Origin: Duganella rivi
Lineage (GTDB): Bacteria; Pseudomonadota; Gammaproteobacteria; Burkholderiales; Burkholderiaceae_D
Assembly (NCBI RefSeq): GCF_009857435.1
Contig: NZ_WWCK01000002.1
Location: 744,001-808,000, forward strand
Length of the DNA stretch: 64,000 bases
Reading direction: 5' to 3'
In this document: positions 43,431-51,926 of the stretch, in pieces
How positions within the stretch are numbered: position 1 is the first letter of the stretch
Layout of the letters: every line of letters starts with the position of its first letter
Translations under genes and position numbers: made by a program
The notes under the pieces: generated by a model
What the model saw: only the letters and a program-made list of their open reading frames with translations
Databases searched by the model: none
What the model was told of the DNA's origin: nothing

Positions 43431-44402
43431 ATGATTGACGCTTTGAAATGCTTGGTAACGGTAGTTGAACTCGGGAGCTTGTCGCGGGCGGCGGTGCAGC
43501 TGGAAATGGCGGTGTCGTCCGTGTCGCGCAAGATCGATGCGCTGGAGGAGGATTTGGGCGCGCGCTTGCTGCTGCGTAGCAGTAGGCAGCTCATCGTGAC
43601 CGATGCTGGCGAACGCTTTCTGCCACGCGCGCGCAATATTCTGGCCGAACTGGCCGAGGGCAGAAGCGCGGTGCAGGAGCTGGACACCGAGCCGCGTGGC
43701 CTGCTGACGGTGACCGCGCCGGCTGCCTTCGGCCGCTTGCATGTGGCGCCGGCGATTGCGAGCTTTTTACAGCGCCATCCAATGATCGAGGTTGATCTGC
43801 ATGTCAGCGACGACGTGGTGGATTTGTCGGCGCGGCGCGTCGACGTGGCGGTGCGCGCCGGCGTGCTGCCGGCCAGCGACCTGGTGGCGACCCGGCTGGC
43901 GGGCATGAACCGTGTGGTCAGCGCCAGTCCGGCGTATCTGGAGCGCCATGGCTGGCCTAAGTCGCCGGAAGACCTGCTCAATCACGAATGCCTGACAGTG
44001 AACGGTCGCGTGCCGCCGCGCGGCTGGTGGCGCTTTGAAGGAGTGAATGGCTACCAGCCCTTGCCGGTAAAGGGGCGCTTGCGCTGCGACGATACCGACT
44101 CGCTGCTGCACGCTGCCATCAGCGGTGCGGGCATTGTGCATCTGGCGAACTGGCTGGCTAGTGACGCCATCGTGGCTGGGCAGCTGGTGCCGGTGTTCCC
44201 GATGCTGCCGGTGGAGCGCGACACTGCAAGCGTGCGCCTCGATCCGAACGAGCCGGCAATCCACGCGGTGCACATGCCGGGCAGGTCGAACCAAGCCAAG
44301 TCGCAGCTATTGATACGTCATTTGAAGGAGTATTTCGGTAGCCCGCCGTATTGGGACGCGGCGATGGAAGCTGCGGGGGCGGGCGAGCGCCGCGCCCCGT
44401 GA
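43431..44402 (+). CDS. LysR family transcriptional regulator
   Basis: About 323 residues. The N-terminal winged HTH is clear (MIDALKCLVTVVELGSLSRAAVQLEMAVSSVSRKIDALE). The substrate-binding domain (GLLTVTAPAAFGRLHVAPAI, RRVDVAVRAGVLPASDLVATRL) is of the AaeR/DsdC-like CrgA subgroup. GAGG lies 5 bases before ATG 43431; ATG 43428 is adjacent. It is divergent from the MBL-fold hydrolase, the usual arrangement for a LysR regulator and its target. Inducer unknown. Confidence 0.92.
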   Translation: MIDALKCLVTVVELGSLSRAAVQLEMAVSSVSRKIDALEEDLGARLLLRSSRQLIVTDAGERFLPRARNILAELAEGRSAVQELDTEPRGLLTVTAPAAFGRLHVAPAIASFLQRHPMIEVDLHVSDDVVDLSARRVDVAVRAGVLPASDLVATRLAGMNRVVSASPAYLERHGWPKSPEDLLNHECLTVNGRVPPRGWWRFEGVNGYQPLPVKGRLRCDDTDSLLHAAISGAGIVHLANWLASDAIVAGQLVPVFPMLPVERDTASVRLDPNEPAIHAVHMPGRSNQAKSQLLIRHLKEYFGSPPYWDAAMEAAGAGERRAP

Positions 44403-44426
44403 GGTATTGCGTCTAGCGCGCCGGGA

Positions 44427-45359
44427 TCAGTCCCAGTCGCCGCCACCGCCGCTATCGCCACCGCCGCTGCCGCCATCGTCCCAGCCGCCGCTGGTGCCGA
44501 AGTCGTTGCCGCCCATGTCGTCGCGGCGCAGCAGCTCATCGCGCTGTGACGGATCGTCGTAGACGATGTCGTTGCGCTGCTGGTCATGATTGCCCGAGCT
44601 GGAGTCATGGCCGCCGGTGAATTGGCGTGCCAGCGCTTCACCCGCCACGATACCCGCACCAACCGCTGCACCAGTGGCTAAGCCGCCCATGATGCGCGAG
44701 CCCATGCCCGATTGCGCTGGCTGTGGATAGCCTTGCTGGCCCCAACCCGCTTGACCATAACCTGGCTGGCCCTGTTGTGGATAGCCGCCAGGAGGATAGC
44801 CGGGCGCCGCGCCCGGATTGTAGGCTGCTGGGTTATAGCCATCGCCATTGATCTGCTGCTGTTGGCGGCGCTGCATGAAACGCGTCGCCAGCCAGATAAA
44901 GCCGGCCAGGCCCGCGCCAATAATCAGGATGCCGCCCCACGAAAAGCCGCTGCTCTGCGGTGCAGCGTTCGAGTAGCTGCCATTGGCGTTGCTGTGGCGC
45001 GCCGGCTGCTGCGAATAGTTCGTTTTCTGGCCTTCCGCCAGCAGCGTTTTCAGCTTGGCGACTGCTTCCGGCTTGACCTTCGGCAGACCGGGAGAAAGCT
45101 GTTCAGCTTTAGCCAGCGACGCTTGCGCAGCGACGAACTGGCCTTGCTTGGCCTGCAGCTCGGCTTCGACGAAATACGCGGTGGCGCTGTTCGGGTGCGC
45201 TTTCAGCACCTGATCCATCATCGTTTGCGCTTCTGCATATTTGCCCGCTTCGGCGGCCACGTAGACGTCGTGGATGGTCGGCTCGGCGGCAAATACAGGG
45301 GCTGCGAACGCCAAGGCGCCAGCCAGCATGGTGATACGTGCAATAGATTGTGCCGTCAT
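44427..45359 (-). CDS. Exported TPR protein with membrane helix and Gly/Gln-rich tail
   Basis: 310 residues. The signal peptide is MTAQSIARITMLAGALAFAAPVFA. One to two TPR units follow (EAGKYAEAQTMMDQVLKAHP, AYFVEAELQAKQGQFVAAQ). After a linker comes a membrane helix at about 145-165 (WGGILIIGAGLAGFIWLATR), then a low-complexity YNPGAAPGYPPGG / GQPGYGQAGWGQQG stretch, a Gly-rich hydrophobic segment (IMGGLATGAAVGAGIVAGE), and a Gly/Asp tail ending SGGGGDWD. AGGAGGT is an ideal ribosome site. Role unknown; possibly an envelope scaffold. Confidence 0.85.
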   Translation of the reverse strand: MTAQSIARITMLAGALAFAAPVFAAEPTIHDVYVAAEAGKYAEAQTMMDQVLKAHPNSATAYFVEAELQAKQGQFVAAQASLAKAEQLSPGLPKVKPEAVAKLKTLLAEGQKTNYSQQPARHSNANGSYSNAAPQSSGFSWGGILIIGAGLAGFIWLATRFMQRRQQQQINGDGYNPAAYNPGAAPGYPPGGYPQQGQPGYGQAGWGQQGYPQPAQSGMGSRIMGGLATGAAVGAGIVAGEALARQFTGGHDSSSGNHDQQRNDIVYDDPSQRDELLRRDDMGGNDFGTSGGWDDGGSGGGDSGGGGDWD

Positions 45360-45402
45360 GTCTGATACCTCCTAGTGAAGACAGGCCCTAGATGAAGGTA
45401 GT

Positions 45403-46662
45403 TTAGGCTAATTTCAAGGGCACGGTCGTGCGTTGCAGCACAGAGTCGCGTGAGGCGGCGATGCTGGCTGCCACCATATCGGCAGTGGCGGCGCATAAAG
45501 TCCAGCCCAGGTGGCCGTGACCGGTGTTATAGAACACGCCCGGGGCTTTGCCGCGGCCCACGCGCGGCATCAAATCCGGCATCATCGGACGCAGGCCGGC
45601 CCACGGCGTGATGCTGCGCGTACTGACGTCTGGGAAGTTATGCTGCACCCAGGCGGTCAGCGGTGCGATGCGGTCGGCGCGAATGTCGCGGTTATAGCCG
45701 TGGAACTCGGCAGTGCCGGCCACCCGCAGGCGCTTGCCGCCCAAGCGGCTGCACACCAGCTTTACGGTGTCGTCCACCAGGCTGACTTGCGGCGCGGCCG
45801 CCTGGCTGGCCGCGTCGTCCAAGTGCACGGTGACCGAATAGCCTTTGACCGGATAGACATTCACGTCGTCGCCGACTTGCGCCGCCAGATTGCGGCTGGC
45901 GGCGCCGGCGCAAATCACTACCGCATCGTAGTCCGTGGTGTCGGCGCTGTCGCCTTGCAGCACCGTGATGCTGACGCCATCATCGCTGGCGCTGAGCTGC
46001 ACTACCTCTTGATTGAAGCGCAGCTGCGCGCCGAGGCGCTGCGCGGCTTGTGCGAGGCCCGTGGTGAATTTGTGGATGTCGCCACTGCTATCGCTCTCGG
46101 TGTAATGGCCGCCGTAGTATTGGCCTTGCAGCGCCGGCTCAATCGCGCGCATCTCATCCGGCGTAACGGCGCGGCGCGGCACGCCGCCGCGTTCCAGCAG
46201 CTTGCTGACGGCGACTGCATGCTCGAACTCCTGGCGGTCGCGGTGCAGATGCAGGATGCCTTGGCGTTTCAGGTCGAATTCAATCCTTTCCTCATCCGCC
46301 CATGCGAACAGATGCTCGCGCGCGGCAACCGCCATGCGGGCGAGGGCGATGGTGTTGTCGTGATACTGCGGCATGGCGCCGATAAACTCAGCAAACCATG
46401 ACAGCTTGTGCCACGTCGGATGGGCGTGCACCAGCAGCGGCGCATCGCTGCGCAGCATCCATTGCAGAGCCCTGGCGATGGTGGCGCGGTGGTTCCAGAC
46501 CTCGGCATTGGAGGCCGACAGCTGGCCGCCGTTGGCATAGGAGGTTTCCATGGCCGCGTAACGATGGCGTTCCAGCAGGGTGACGGCGAAGCCGCGCTTG
46601 GCGAGGGCATAGGCGGTAGTCACCCCGGTGACTCCGCCGCCGATAATGGCGATGGTTTTCAT
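45403..46662 (-). CDS. dadA: D-amino acid dehydrogenase
   Basis: 419 residues, near the length of E. coli DadA. The N-terminal FAD-binding motif is IIGGGVTGVTTAYALAKRG. Further family segments are ETSYANGGQLSASNAEVWNH, VYPVKGYSVTVHL, ITPWAGLRPMMPDLMPRVG, and the C-terminal FAD contact NTGHGHLGWTL. It oxidises D-amino acids (D-alanine in the model enzyme) to 2-oxo acids, feeding electrons to quinones at the inner membrane. No alanine racemase is adjacent, unlike in dadAX operons. No strong ribosome site was seen. Confidence 0.92.
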   Translation of the reverse strand: MKTIAIIGGGVTGVTTAYALAKRGFAVTLLERHRYAAMETSYANGGQLSASNAEVWNHRATIARALQWMLRSDAPLLVHAHPTWHKLSWFAEFIGAMPQYHDNTIALARMAVAAREHLFAWADEERIEFDLKRQGILHLHRDRQEFEHAVAVSKLLERGGVPRRAVTPDEMRAIEPALQGQYYGGHYTESDSSGDIHKFTTGLAQAAQRLGAQLRFNQEVVQLSASDDGVSITVLQGDSADTTDYDAVVICAGAASRNLAAQVGDDVNVYPVKGYSVTVHLDDAASQAAAPQVSLVDDTVKLVCSRLGGKRLRVAGTAEFHGYNRDIRADRIAPLTAWVQHNFPDVSTRSITPWAGLRPMMPDLMPRVGRGKAPGVFYNTGHGHLGWTLCAATADMVAASIAASRDSVLQRTTVPLKLA

Positions 46663-46710
46663 GATTTACATAACAAGCTTACAAGAAAATCATCGCCGTA
46701 TAAACGACTT

Positions 46711-48555
46711 TTACGCTTTCTGTTGTTTAGTGATGTACCGGTCGATCACGGTCGGCAGAACAGTCAGCGGTACGCCGCAGCTGGTCACCAGCGCGTCATT
46801 GAAACCGGCGAGATCGAATTTACCGCCCAGCGCCGCCTTGGCGCGTTCGCGCTGGCGCAGGATTTCGTTGTGGCCCATCTTGTAGCCGCAGGCCTGGCCC
46901 GGCGATACCGTGTAGCGATCGATCTCGCTGGTCATGGCGAGCTGGCCACGGCCGGTGTTCTCGACCAGGAAGCGGATCGCTTGTTCGCGCGTCCACTTCA
47001 TGGCGTGCATGCCGGTGTCCACCACCAGGCGGCAAGCGCGGAATTGCTGCGCCTGGAGGTAGCCGATCTGGCTGAATGGATCGTTGGCGTACAGGCCGAA
47101 TTCATCGACCAGCTGTTCCGCATACAGCGCCCAGCCTTCGATGAAGGCGTTGAAGCCGATCAGCGAAGAGATCAGCGGCAGCTGGTCGTGATGCTCGGCC
47201 AGGTAAGCCCCTTGCCATGCGTGGCCAGGCAGGCCTTCGTGCGCGGTCAGGGTGGCGATTTCCGATTTCGGCCACAGCGTGGTCGATTTCAGGTTGATGT
47301 AGTAGATGGCCGGGCGCGAGCCATCCAGCGAGGCGAAGTTCATGTAACCGAGCGGCGCGCCGGCTTCAATATCGATCGGCACGCGCTTGATTTGCAGCGG
47401 CACTTTCAGATCGAGGTGCGAGATTTGCGGCATCAGCTTGCGCACCGCTTGTACGCGCTCGTTGCAGTAGGCGATCAGCTCTTCGCGGCCCTTGTCGTTA
47501 TCGGCGTAGAAGCGCTGCGGGTCTTTCGACAATGCCAGCAGGCGTTGGCCCACCGTGCCCTTGGTGATGCCTTGCTTTTTCAGGATGGCGTCGATGCGCG
47601 CTTGCAACTGCTTGTTCTGCTCAAGGCCGATGGCGTGGATCTCTTTGGCGCTGCGCGTGGTCGAGGTGCCGAGGCGCAGCGCCCACTCGTAGTAAGCCGC
47701 GCCGTCCGGCAGGCGGTGCACGCCTGCCACGCTGGTGGCCTTGGCCGAGGCCTTGCTAAAGGCGGCGATCTGGCGTTCCAGCGCCGGATAGACCGAGCCT
47801 TCCACCAGCTTCAGTGCGCGCGCCTGCCAGTCGCCGGCGATGTTTTGCTTGTGCGTGCGCTCGGTGATCGAGGTCACCAGCTTTTGCTCTGCGGCGGCGG
47901 TCTTGCGGAAGTCCTGCAACTGGCCAAGCGCGGTGTGGCAGATGAAGTCCGGCGGCATGATGCCTTTGCCGGCTTGTTCGACGATGCGGGCGGTCTCTTG
48001 ATCAAGCATCCTGGCCATGCCGGCCAGGCGTTCGATGTAGGCTTCGGCGTCGGCGGTGTTATTAATCTGGTGCTGCGAATCGAGGAATTCTGGAATGCGG
48101 GTCAGCGCGCCGTCTTGCTGCGTGACGGGGAAGGGCGCGGTGCCGCCATTGAAGCCGCTGGCCGCGCCGCCGAACGGGAAGCGCAGACCGGCAATGCCCG
48201 ATTCGGCCGCGTAGGCGATGGTGTCGTAGCGGGTTTGCGCATCGGCGCCCAAGGCCGAGCGGTCAACGGCGCGCAGGCGGGTGTGGATCGATTTGACTTC
48301 GGCCGCCCATGCGTCATCGCCGGCCGGCGACAGGTCTTCCAGCTGCGACTTCAGTGCGGCGCGCGCGCCTTTGTCGAGGCCAAGGCCGGTGGCGCTGGTT
48401 GGCGACAGGCGCAGGACTTCTTCCGCGATATCGTCCAGCAGCTTGGAGAAATTGGCGTCGGCGCTCGAGGCGTTCGCCCACGACAGGCCGGGAACGGCGG
48501 TGGCGGACAGGGTGGCCAGTAAGAAGTCGCGGCGGGAGTAAGTCATGGCAGTCAT
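46711..48555 (-). CDS. DUF885 family protein (gluzincin-like metallopeptidase), Tat-exported
   Basis: 614 residues. The N-terminus has a twin-arginine motif (YSRRDFLLA) and signal (TLSATAVPGLSWA). The body is DUF885, mostly helical, with HEGLPGH at about residue 443 as the HExxH-like zinc motif and a downstream Glu in FNAFIEGWALYAEQL. Predicted periplasmic, a probable peptidase of unknown substrate. ATG 48555 and 48546 are both possible; neither has a clear ribosome site. Its start region is separated from the FAD monooxygenase stop by 59 bases on the same strand. Confidence 0.9.
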   Translation of the reverse strand: MTAMTYSRRDFLLATLSATAVPGLSWANASSADANFSKLLDDIAEEVLRLSPTSATGLGLDKGARAALKSQLEDLSPAGDDAWAAEVKSIHTRLRAVDRSALGADAQTRYDTIAYAAESGIAGLRFPFGGAASGFNGGTAPFPVTQQDGALTRIPEFLDSQHQINNTADAEAYIERLAGMARMLDQETARIVEQAGKGIMPPDFICHTALGQLQDFRKTAAAEQKLVTSITERTHKQNIAGDWQARALKLVEGSVYPALERQIAAFSKASAKATSVAGVHRLPDGAAYYEWALRLGTSTTRSAKEIHAIGLEQNKQLQARIDAILKKQGITKGTVGQRLLALSKDPQRFYADNDKGREELIAYCNERVQAVRKLMPQISHLDLKVPLQIKRVPIDIEAGAPLGYMNFASLDGSRPAIYYINLKSTTLWPKSEIATLTAHEGLPGHAWQGAYLAEHHDQLPLISSLIGFNAFIEGWALYAEQLVDEFGLYANDPFSQIGYLQAQQFRACRLVVDTGMHAMKWTREQAIRFLVENTGRGQLAMTSEIDRYTVSPGQACGYKMGHNEILRQRERAKAALGGKFDLAGFNDALVTSCGVPLTVLPTVIDRYITKQQKA

Positions 48556-48614
48556 CGATGAGAGTCAGCGGGAGGCTGACCTTAGCGTGTCACTCGATCG
48601 GATGTCAATGGCAT

Positions 48615-50117
48615 TTAGTTATCTCGACTGTATCGTAATGTAAAGCGGGCGGTGAGCGCTTGCAGCACGTCGATTTCCTGGCGCGGCAGGGCGAGGGCGA
48701 CGTGCATGTCGGGGCGGATTAAATAGGCCGCGTCTTGCAGCAGGCCGGCGTGGGCGGCGTCTTCGCTCCACGGCCATGCGTGCAGCGGCAGTCGTAAGGC
48801 TTGCGCGGCGGCGGCCAGCAGCGGATCGACGTGGCCGTAGACGTGCAGCTGCCAATCCAGCGACTGCAAGGCGCTGAAATTATCGGGCACCCAGGGCAGG
48901 CGGTCGCCGCCAATGACCTCACCGGCACGGCCGCCGCTGAGCGGGCTGTCGGGATAATGAACCAGCACTTGCGAGAGGGTCTTGAACAGTGTGCGTCTTG
49001 CAGCGGCAAAGCCGCTCAGCACCGGGAACACGTGCGGCAGCAGCCAGCTACGCAGCAGTTGTCCGCCCGTCCCCTGGGAGACGATCAACTGGAAGGCGCG
49101 GTCGGTGGTAATCACCAGCTTACGCGCGAAGACGATGCGTTCGGCCTCGTAGGTGTCGAGCAGCGCGGCGCTGGCGCGGCCTTGCAGCACGTGCGCCAGT
49201 TTCCATGCGAGGTTGACGGCGTCGCCGATGCCGGTGTTCATTCCTTGGCCGCCGGCCGGGCTGTGAATGTGGGCCGCGTCGCCGGACAGGAAGCAGCGCC
49301 CGGAGCGGAAGTGCGACGCCACGCGGTGATGCACGCGGTAGGTGGAGAACCAGTTCACGTGTTCCACCTGTATGCCCAGCAGCGGCTCCAGGATTGGGCG
49401 CACGGATTCAAAATTCGCGTCGGGCGACACGCCGTCCGGCATGATGCCGATCAGGCGCTGCATGCCGCGCGAGCGCACCGGCAGCATCAGCGCGAAGGTG
49501 TTGGCGGCAAGGTGTGCGACCAGGTCTTGATTGGGCGGGCCGGCGGTCTGCACGTCGGCCACGTAGTAAAGGTGATCGTAGGTGCCGCCGGTGAAATCCA
49601 GTTTGAGCGATTCGCGCACGCGGCTGCGGGCGCCGTCGCAGCCGCACAAATAGGTGCTGCTACAGGCGTGGCGTTCACCGTCCTTTTCGAGCACGGCGCG
49701 CACGCCCCATTCGTCCTGCGTGAAGGATTCCAGCTCGGTGTTCCATTCAACTTCCACGCCTTCGGCCTTGAGCTGGGCTACCAGCAGGCGTTCGTGATCG
49801 TCCTGCGGGAAGGCCAGCACGAAGGGATAGGGACTGAGGCCGGCGCCGATGTCTTTCAACGGCAGCAGCGCAATGTCCTCGCCGTGTTCGCGCAGGTGGA
49901 TGGCTTCTATCTTGATGCCCTGGTTGACCACCACCTCGGCAAAGCCCAATTGACGGTAGAACTCCAGCGTGCGCGCATGAACTGCCATTGCGCGCGAAGC
50001 CTCACCGGGGCCGCTGTTTTTGTCGATGATGCGGACAATGACACCCCGTCTTGCCAACGCAATGGCAAGCACCAAGCCGGTAGGGCCGGCGCCCACGATG
50101 AGTACTTGAGTCGCCAT
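48615..50117 (-). CDS. FAD-dependent aromatic monooxygenase (PheA/TfdB family)
   Basis: 500 residues. Features of group A flavoprotein hydroxylases: dinucleotide motif VLIVGAGPTGLVLAIALARRG, the DG motif in CGCDGARSRVRESL, and the GD motif in LSGDAAHIHSPAGGQGMNTG. A C-terminal thioredoxin-like part follows (DVLQALTARFTLRYS at the end). It hydroxylates an aromatic or polyketide substrate using NAD(P)H and oxygen. No ring-cleavage genes are nearby, so substrate is unknown. Divergent from the class A beta-lactamase. Confidence 0.91.
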   Translation of the reverse strand: MATQVLIVGAGPTGLVLAIALARRGVIVRIIDKNSGPGEASRAMAVHARTLEFYRQLGFAEVVVNQGIKIEAIHLREHGEDIALLPLKDIGAGLSPYPFVLAFPQDDHERLLVAQLKAEGVEVEWNTELESFTQDEWGVRAVLEKDGERHACSSTYLCGCDGARSRVRESLKLDFTGGTYDHLYYVADVQTAGPPNQDLVAHLAANTFALMLPVRSRGMQRLIGIMPDGVSPDANFESVRPILEPLLGIQVEHVNWFSTYRVHHRVASHFRSGRCFLSGDAAHIHSPAGGQGMNTGIGDAVNLAWKLAHVLQGRASAALLDTYEAERIVFARKLVITTDRAFQLIVSQGTGGQLLRSWLLPHVFPVLSGFAAARRTLFKTLSQVLVHYPDSPLSGGRAGEVIGGDRLPWVPDNFSALQSLDWQLHVYGHVDPLLAAAAQALRLPLHAWPWSEDAAHAGLLQDAAYLIRPDMHVALALPRQEIDVLQALTARFTLRYSRDN

Positions 50118-50181
50118 AAAAACAGTCTACAACCAAGGCAAAAAGCGGTGCGCGCAATAGTGAGCAAAATTCCCGACGCGC

Positions 50182-50190
50182 TGGTATGAT
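50182..50190 (+). promoter_or_regulatory. Extended -10 promoter of the class A beta-lactamase
   Basis: TGGTATGAT (TG-N-TATGAT) ends 34 bases before ATG 50225. No good -35 is present at the expected distance. The divergent monooxygenase promoter was not resolved in the same 107-base gap. Confidence 0.45.
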
Positions 50191-50224
50191 GTGTTTATGT
50201 TTATTTAACTGTTATTCGTAGCCG

Positions 50225-51106
50225 ATGAGCCATTTCACAACCCGTCGCGCGCTGATGCTGGCGCTGGTCTCCACTCCCTTGGCCCGCGCAGCGGATTTGC
50301 TGGATCAGGCGCCGGCCGCCACGCCCTTGTCGCCGACGGCGCTGCTGGCGCGGTTGGAGAAGGAGTCGGGCGGGCGTCTCGGTGTGGCGGCCTTGAATAC
50401 AGCCGATGGCCGCTTGGTGCTGCATCGCGCCGACGAGCGCTTCCCGTTTTGCAGCACCTTCAAAATGATGCTGTCGGCGGCGATATTGGCGCGCGAACCG
50501 TCGCTGCTGAAAAAACGCATCCAGTATGAGAAGAGTGACCTCGTGCCGCACTCGCCGATCACGGGCAAGCGACTAGCGGAGGGCATGACCGTGGCCGAGT
50601 TGTGCGAGGCGACGCTGCAAATCAGCGATAACGCGGCCGCCAATCTGCTGATGAAGCAGATCGGCGGCCCTGCGGCGGTAACGGCATATGCGCGTTCGAT
50701 CGGCGATACCGAATTCCGTCTTGAGCGCTGGGAGACCGAGTTGAACACCGCCATTCCCGGTGACGTGCGCGACACCACCACGCCGCTGGCGATGGCGAAG
50801 TCGCTGCAAAAGCTGGTGCTGGGCGACGCCTTGCCGGCGGCGCAGCGCAAGCAGCTTAAAGATTGGATGCTGGGGAATCCCACTGGCGCGACCCGCATCC
50901 GCGCAGGCGTGCCGTCCGGCTGGCCGGTGGCTGACAAAACCGGCGCTGGCGATTACGGCACCGTCAACGACATCGCCGTCATCTGGCCGCCGGGGAAAGC
51001 GCCGATCGTGCTGGCGGTGTACCTTACGCAGCCCAACAAGGACGACAAATCGCGTCCCGACATTCACGGCGAAGTGGCGAAGGTCGTAATCGAAGCGTTC
51101 AAATGA
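50225..51106 (+). CDS. Class A beta-lactamase
   Basis: 293 residues with all class A motifs: SxxK in CSTFK (Ser70/Lys73), SDN in QISDNAA, ExxLN in RWETELN (Glu166), and KTG in DKTGAGDYG. The N-terminus TTRRALMLALVSTPLARA is a Tat-like signal. Cys precedes Ser70, as in some carbapenemases, but the residue at the 238-equivalent position appears to be Gly, so the matching disulfide is not expected. It hydrolyses beta-lactams in the periplasm; spectrum cannot be predicted. Likely intrinsic chromosomal. No AmpR-type regulator is adjacent. Overlaps the next gene by four bases. Confidence 0.95.
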   Translation: MSHFTTRRALMLALVSTPLARAADLLDQAPAATPLSPTALLARLEKESGGRLGVAALNTADGRLVLHRADERFPFCSTFKMMLSAAILAREPSLLKKRIQYEKSDLVPHSPITGKRLAEGMTVAELCEATLQISDNAAANLLMKQIGGPAAVTAYARSIGDTEFRLERWETELNTAIPGDVRDTTTPLAMAKSLQKLVLGDALPAAQRKQLKDWMLGNPTGATRIRAGVPSGWPVADKTGAGDYGTVNDIAVIWPPGKAPIVLAVYLTQPNKDDKSRPDIHGEVAKVVIEAFK

Positions 51107-51321
51107 AAGAACTGAAATTTAAAATCTTCGGCGCCTACATTTTGGTGACCGGAGCGCCGGGAGCATGGCGCGCCTACTACTTCGGCGCCGAGGGCAAGCG
51201 CCGTCCGGCCGACTTCATCATCCCTGGCGACGTCGCGGAGCAGGATCTGTGCGAGTACCTTTCCGATCTATTCCACGAAGACGCCACGCCGCGTAACAAC
51301 ACAGCGCTGCAACTCCCATGA
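51103..51321 (+). CDS. Small conserved hypothetical protein
   Basis: 72 residues (LKFKIFGAYILVTGAPGAWRAYYFG, then ADFIIPGDVAEQDLCEYLSDLFHE). No signal or membrane helix; alpha/beta character. It overlaps the beta-lactamase gene and the following acetyltransferase gene by four bases each (ATGA), which strongly supports it being a real, translationally coupled gene. I do not recognise its family. Confidence 0.7.
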   Translation: MKELKFKIFGAYILVTGAPGAWRAYYFGAEGKRRPADFIIPGDVAEQDLCEYLSDLFHEDATPRNNTALQLP

Positions 51322-51800
51322 CGATATGCCGCTATACGACGGAAGAGGACTGGGAAGAACTCAAGCGCATCCGCCTGGCCGCTTTGCTCGACGCGCCGAC
51401 CGCATTTGGCGTGAGCCACGCCAGCGCAGCGGCGTACACGGACGAGGCCTGGCGCGACCGCGCGGCGGGACGCGGGCCGGCGCGCTACATCCTGGCTTTT
51501 GAAGGCGACACTGCGGTAGGCATTGTGGCCCACGTGCCGGATGCGAACCGGGAACTGAACCTCATTGCGATGTGGGTTTCGCCAAGGCAGCGCGGTACGC
51601 CGACTGCTAGCCGGTTGGTAGGTGTAGTCAAGGCTCACGGCAAGGCCGAGGGCCACTCCCGCATCCTACTCGACGTGGCTCCCGCCAACCAACGCGCGGT
51701 CGCGTTCTACCAAAACCAAGGCTTTGTCTTCCTTCCCGAATGGGAACCCCTCGAAAGCCACCCCCACATCCTGGTTCAAAAAATGGCATTCAAGGTTTAG
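51318..51800 (+). CDS. GNAT family N-acetyltransferase
   Basis: 160 residues. GNAT features are ICRYTTEEDWEELKRIRLAAL at the N-terminus, LNLIAMWVSPRQRGTPTASRLV (acetyl-CoA-binding R/Q-x-x-G/A region), and the C-terminal LDVAPANQRAVAFYQNQGFVFLPE. It transfers an acetyl group to an unknown amine. It is the third gene of the small operon with the beta-lactamase; an antibiotic-related role is possible but unsupported. The gene ends near a palindromic repeat. Confidence 0.9.
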   Translation: MTICRYTTEEDWEELKRIRLAALLDAPTAFGVSHASAAAYTDEAWRDRAAGRGPARYILAFEGDTAVGIVAHVPDANRELNLIAMWVSPRQRGTPTASRLVGVVKAHGKAEGHSRILLDVAPANQRAVAFYQNQGFVFLPEWEPLESHPHILVQKMAFKV

Positions 51801-51866
51801 CGGGTTTCAGGGGGCGGCCTTTCTGCTGAATGTGCCGGAATTGTTTACCCCGCACTGCGGCGCACA

Positions 51867-51896
51867 GGGGTCTGACCCCGTACGGGGTCAGACCCC
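51867..51896. repeat. 30-bp perfect palindrome (GGGGTCTGACCCC repeat)
   Basis: GGGGTCTGACCCCGT (51867-51881) followed by its exact reverse complement ending at 51896. Each half is itself a dyad (GGGGTC/GACCCC). The GGGGTCTGACCCC unit is familiar as a dispersed repeat in betaproteobacterial genomes. It sits between convergent genes (51800 and 51927), so it may also stop transcription. Confidence 0.85.
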
Positions 51897-51926
51897 AAAC
51901 TTTTGGGGTGGCTATGCGGCTCAATC

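Noticed and set aside
44427..44830. Gly/Gln/Pro repeats in the TPR protein as a possible CRISPR or tandem DNA repeat
   Set aside because: The repeats are protein low complexity with varied codons, not direct DNA repeats with spacers.
46408..48522. Long plus-strand frame opposite the DUF885 gene (704 codons)
   Set aside because: Antisense of DUF885 and the dadA start; composition is typical of a GC-rich shadow and no domain was seen.
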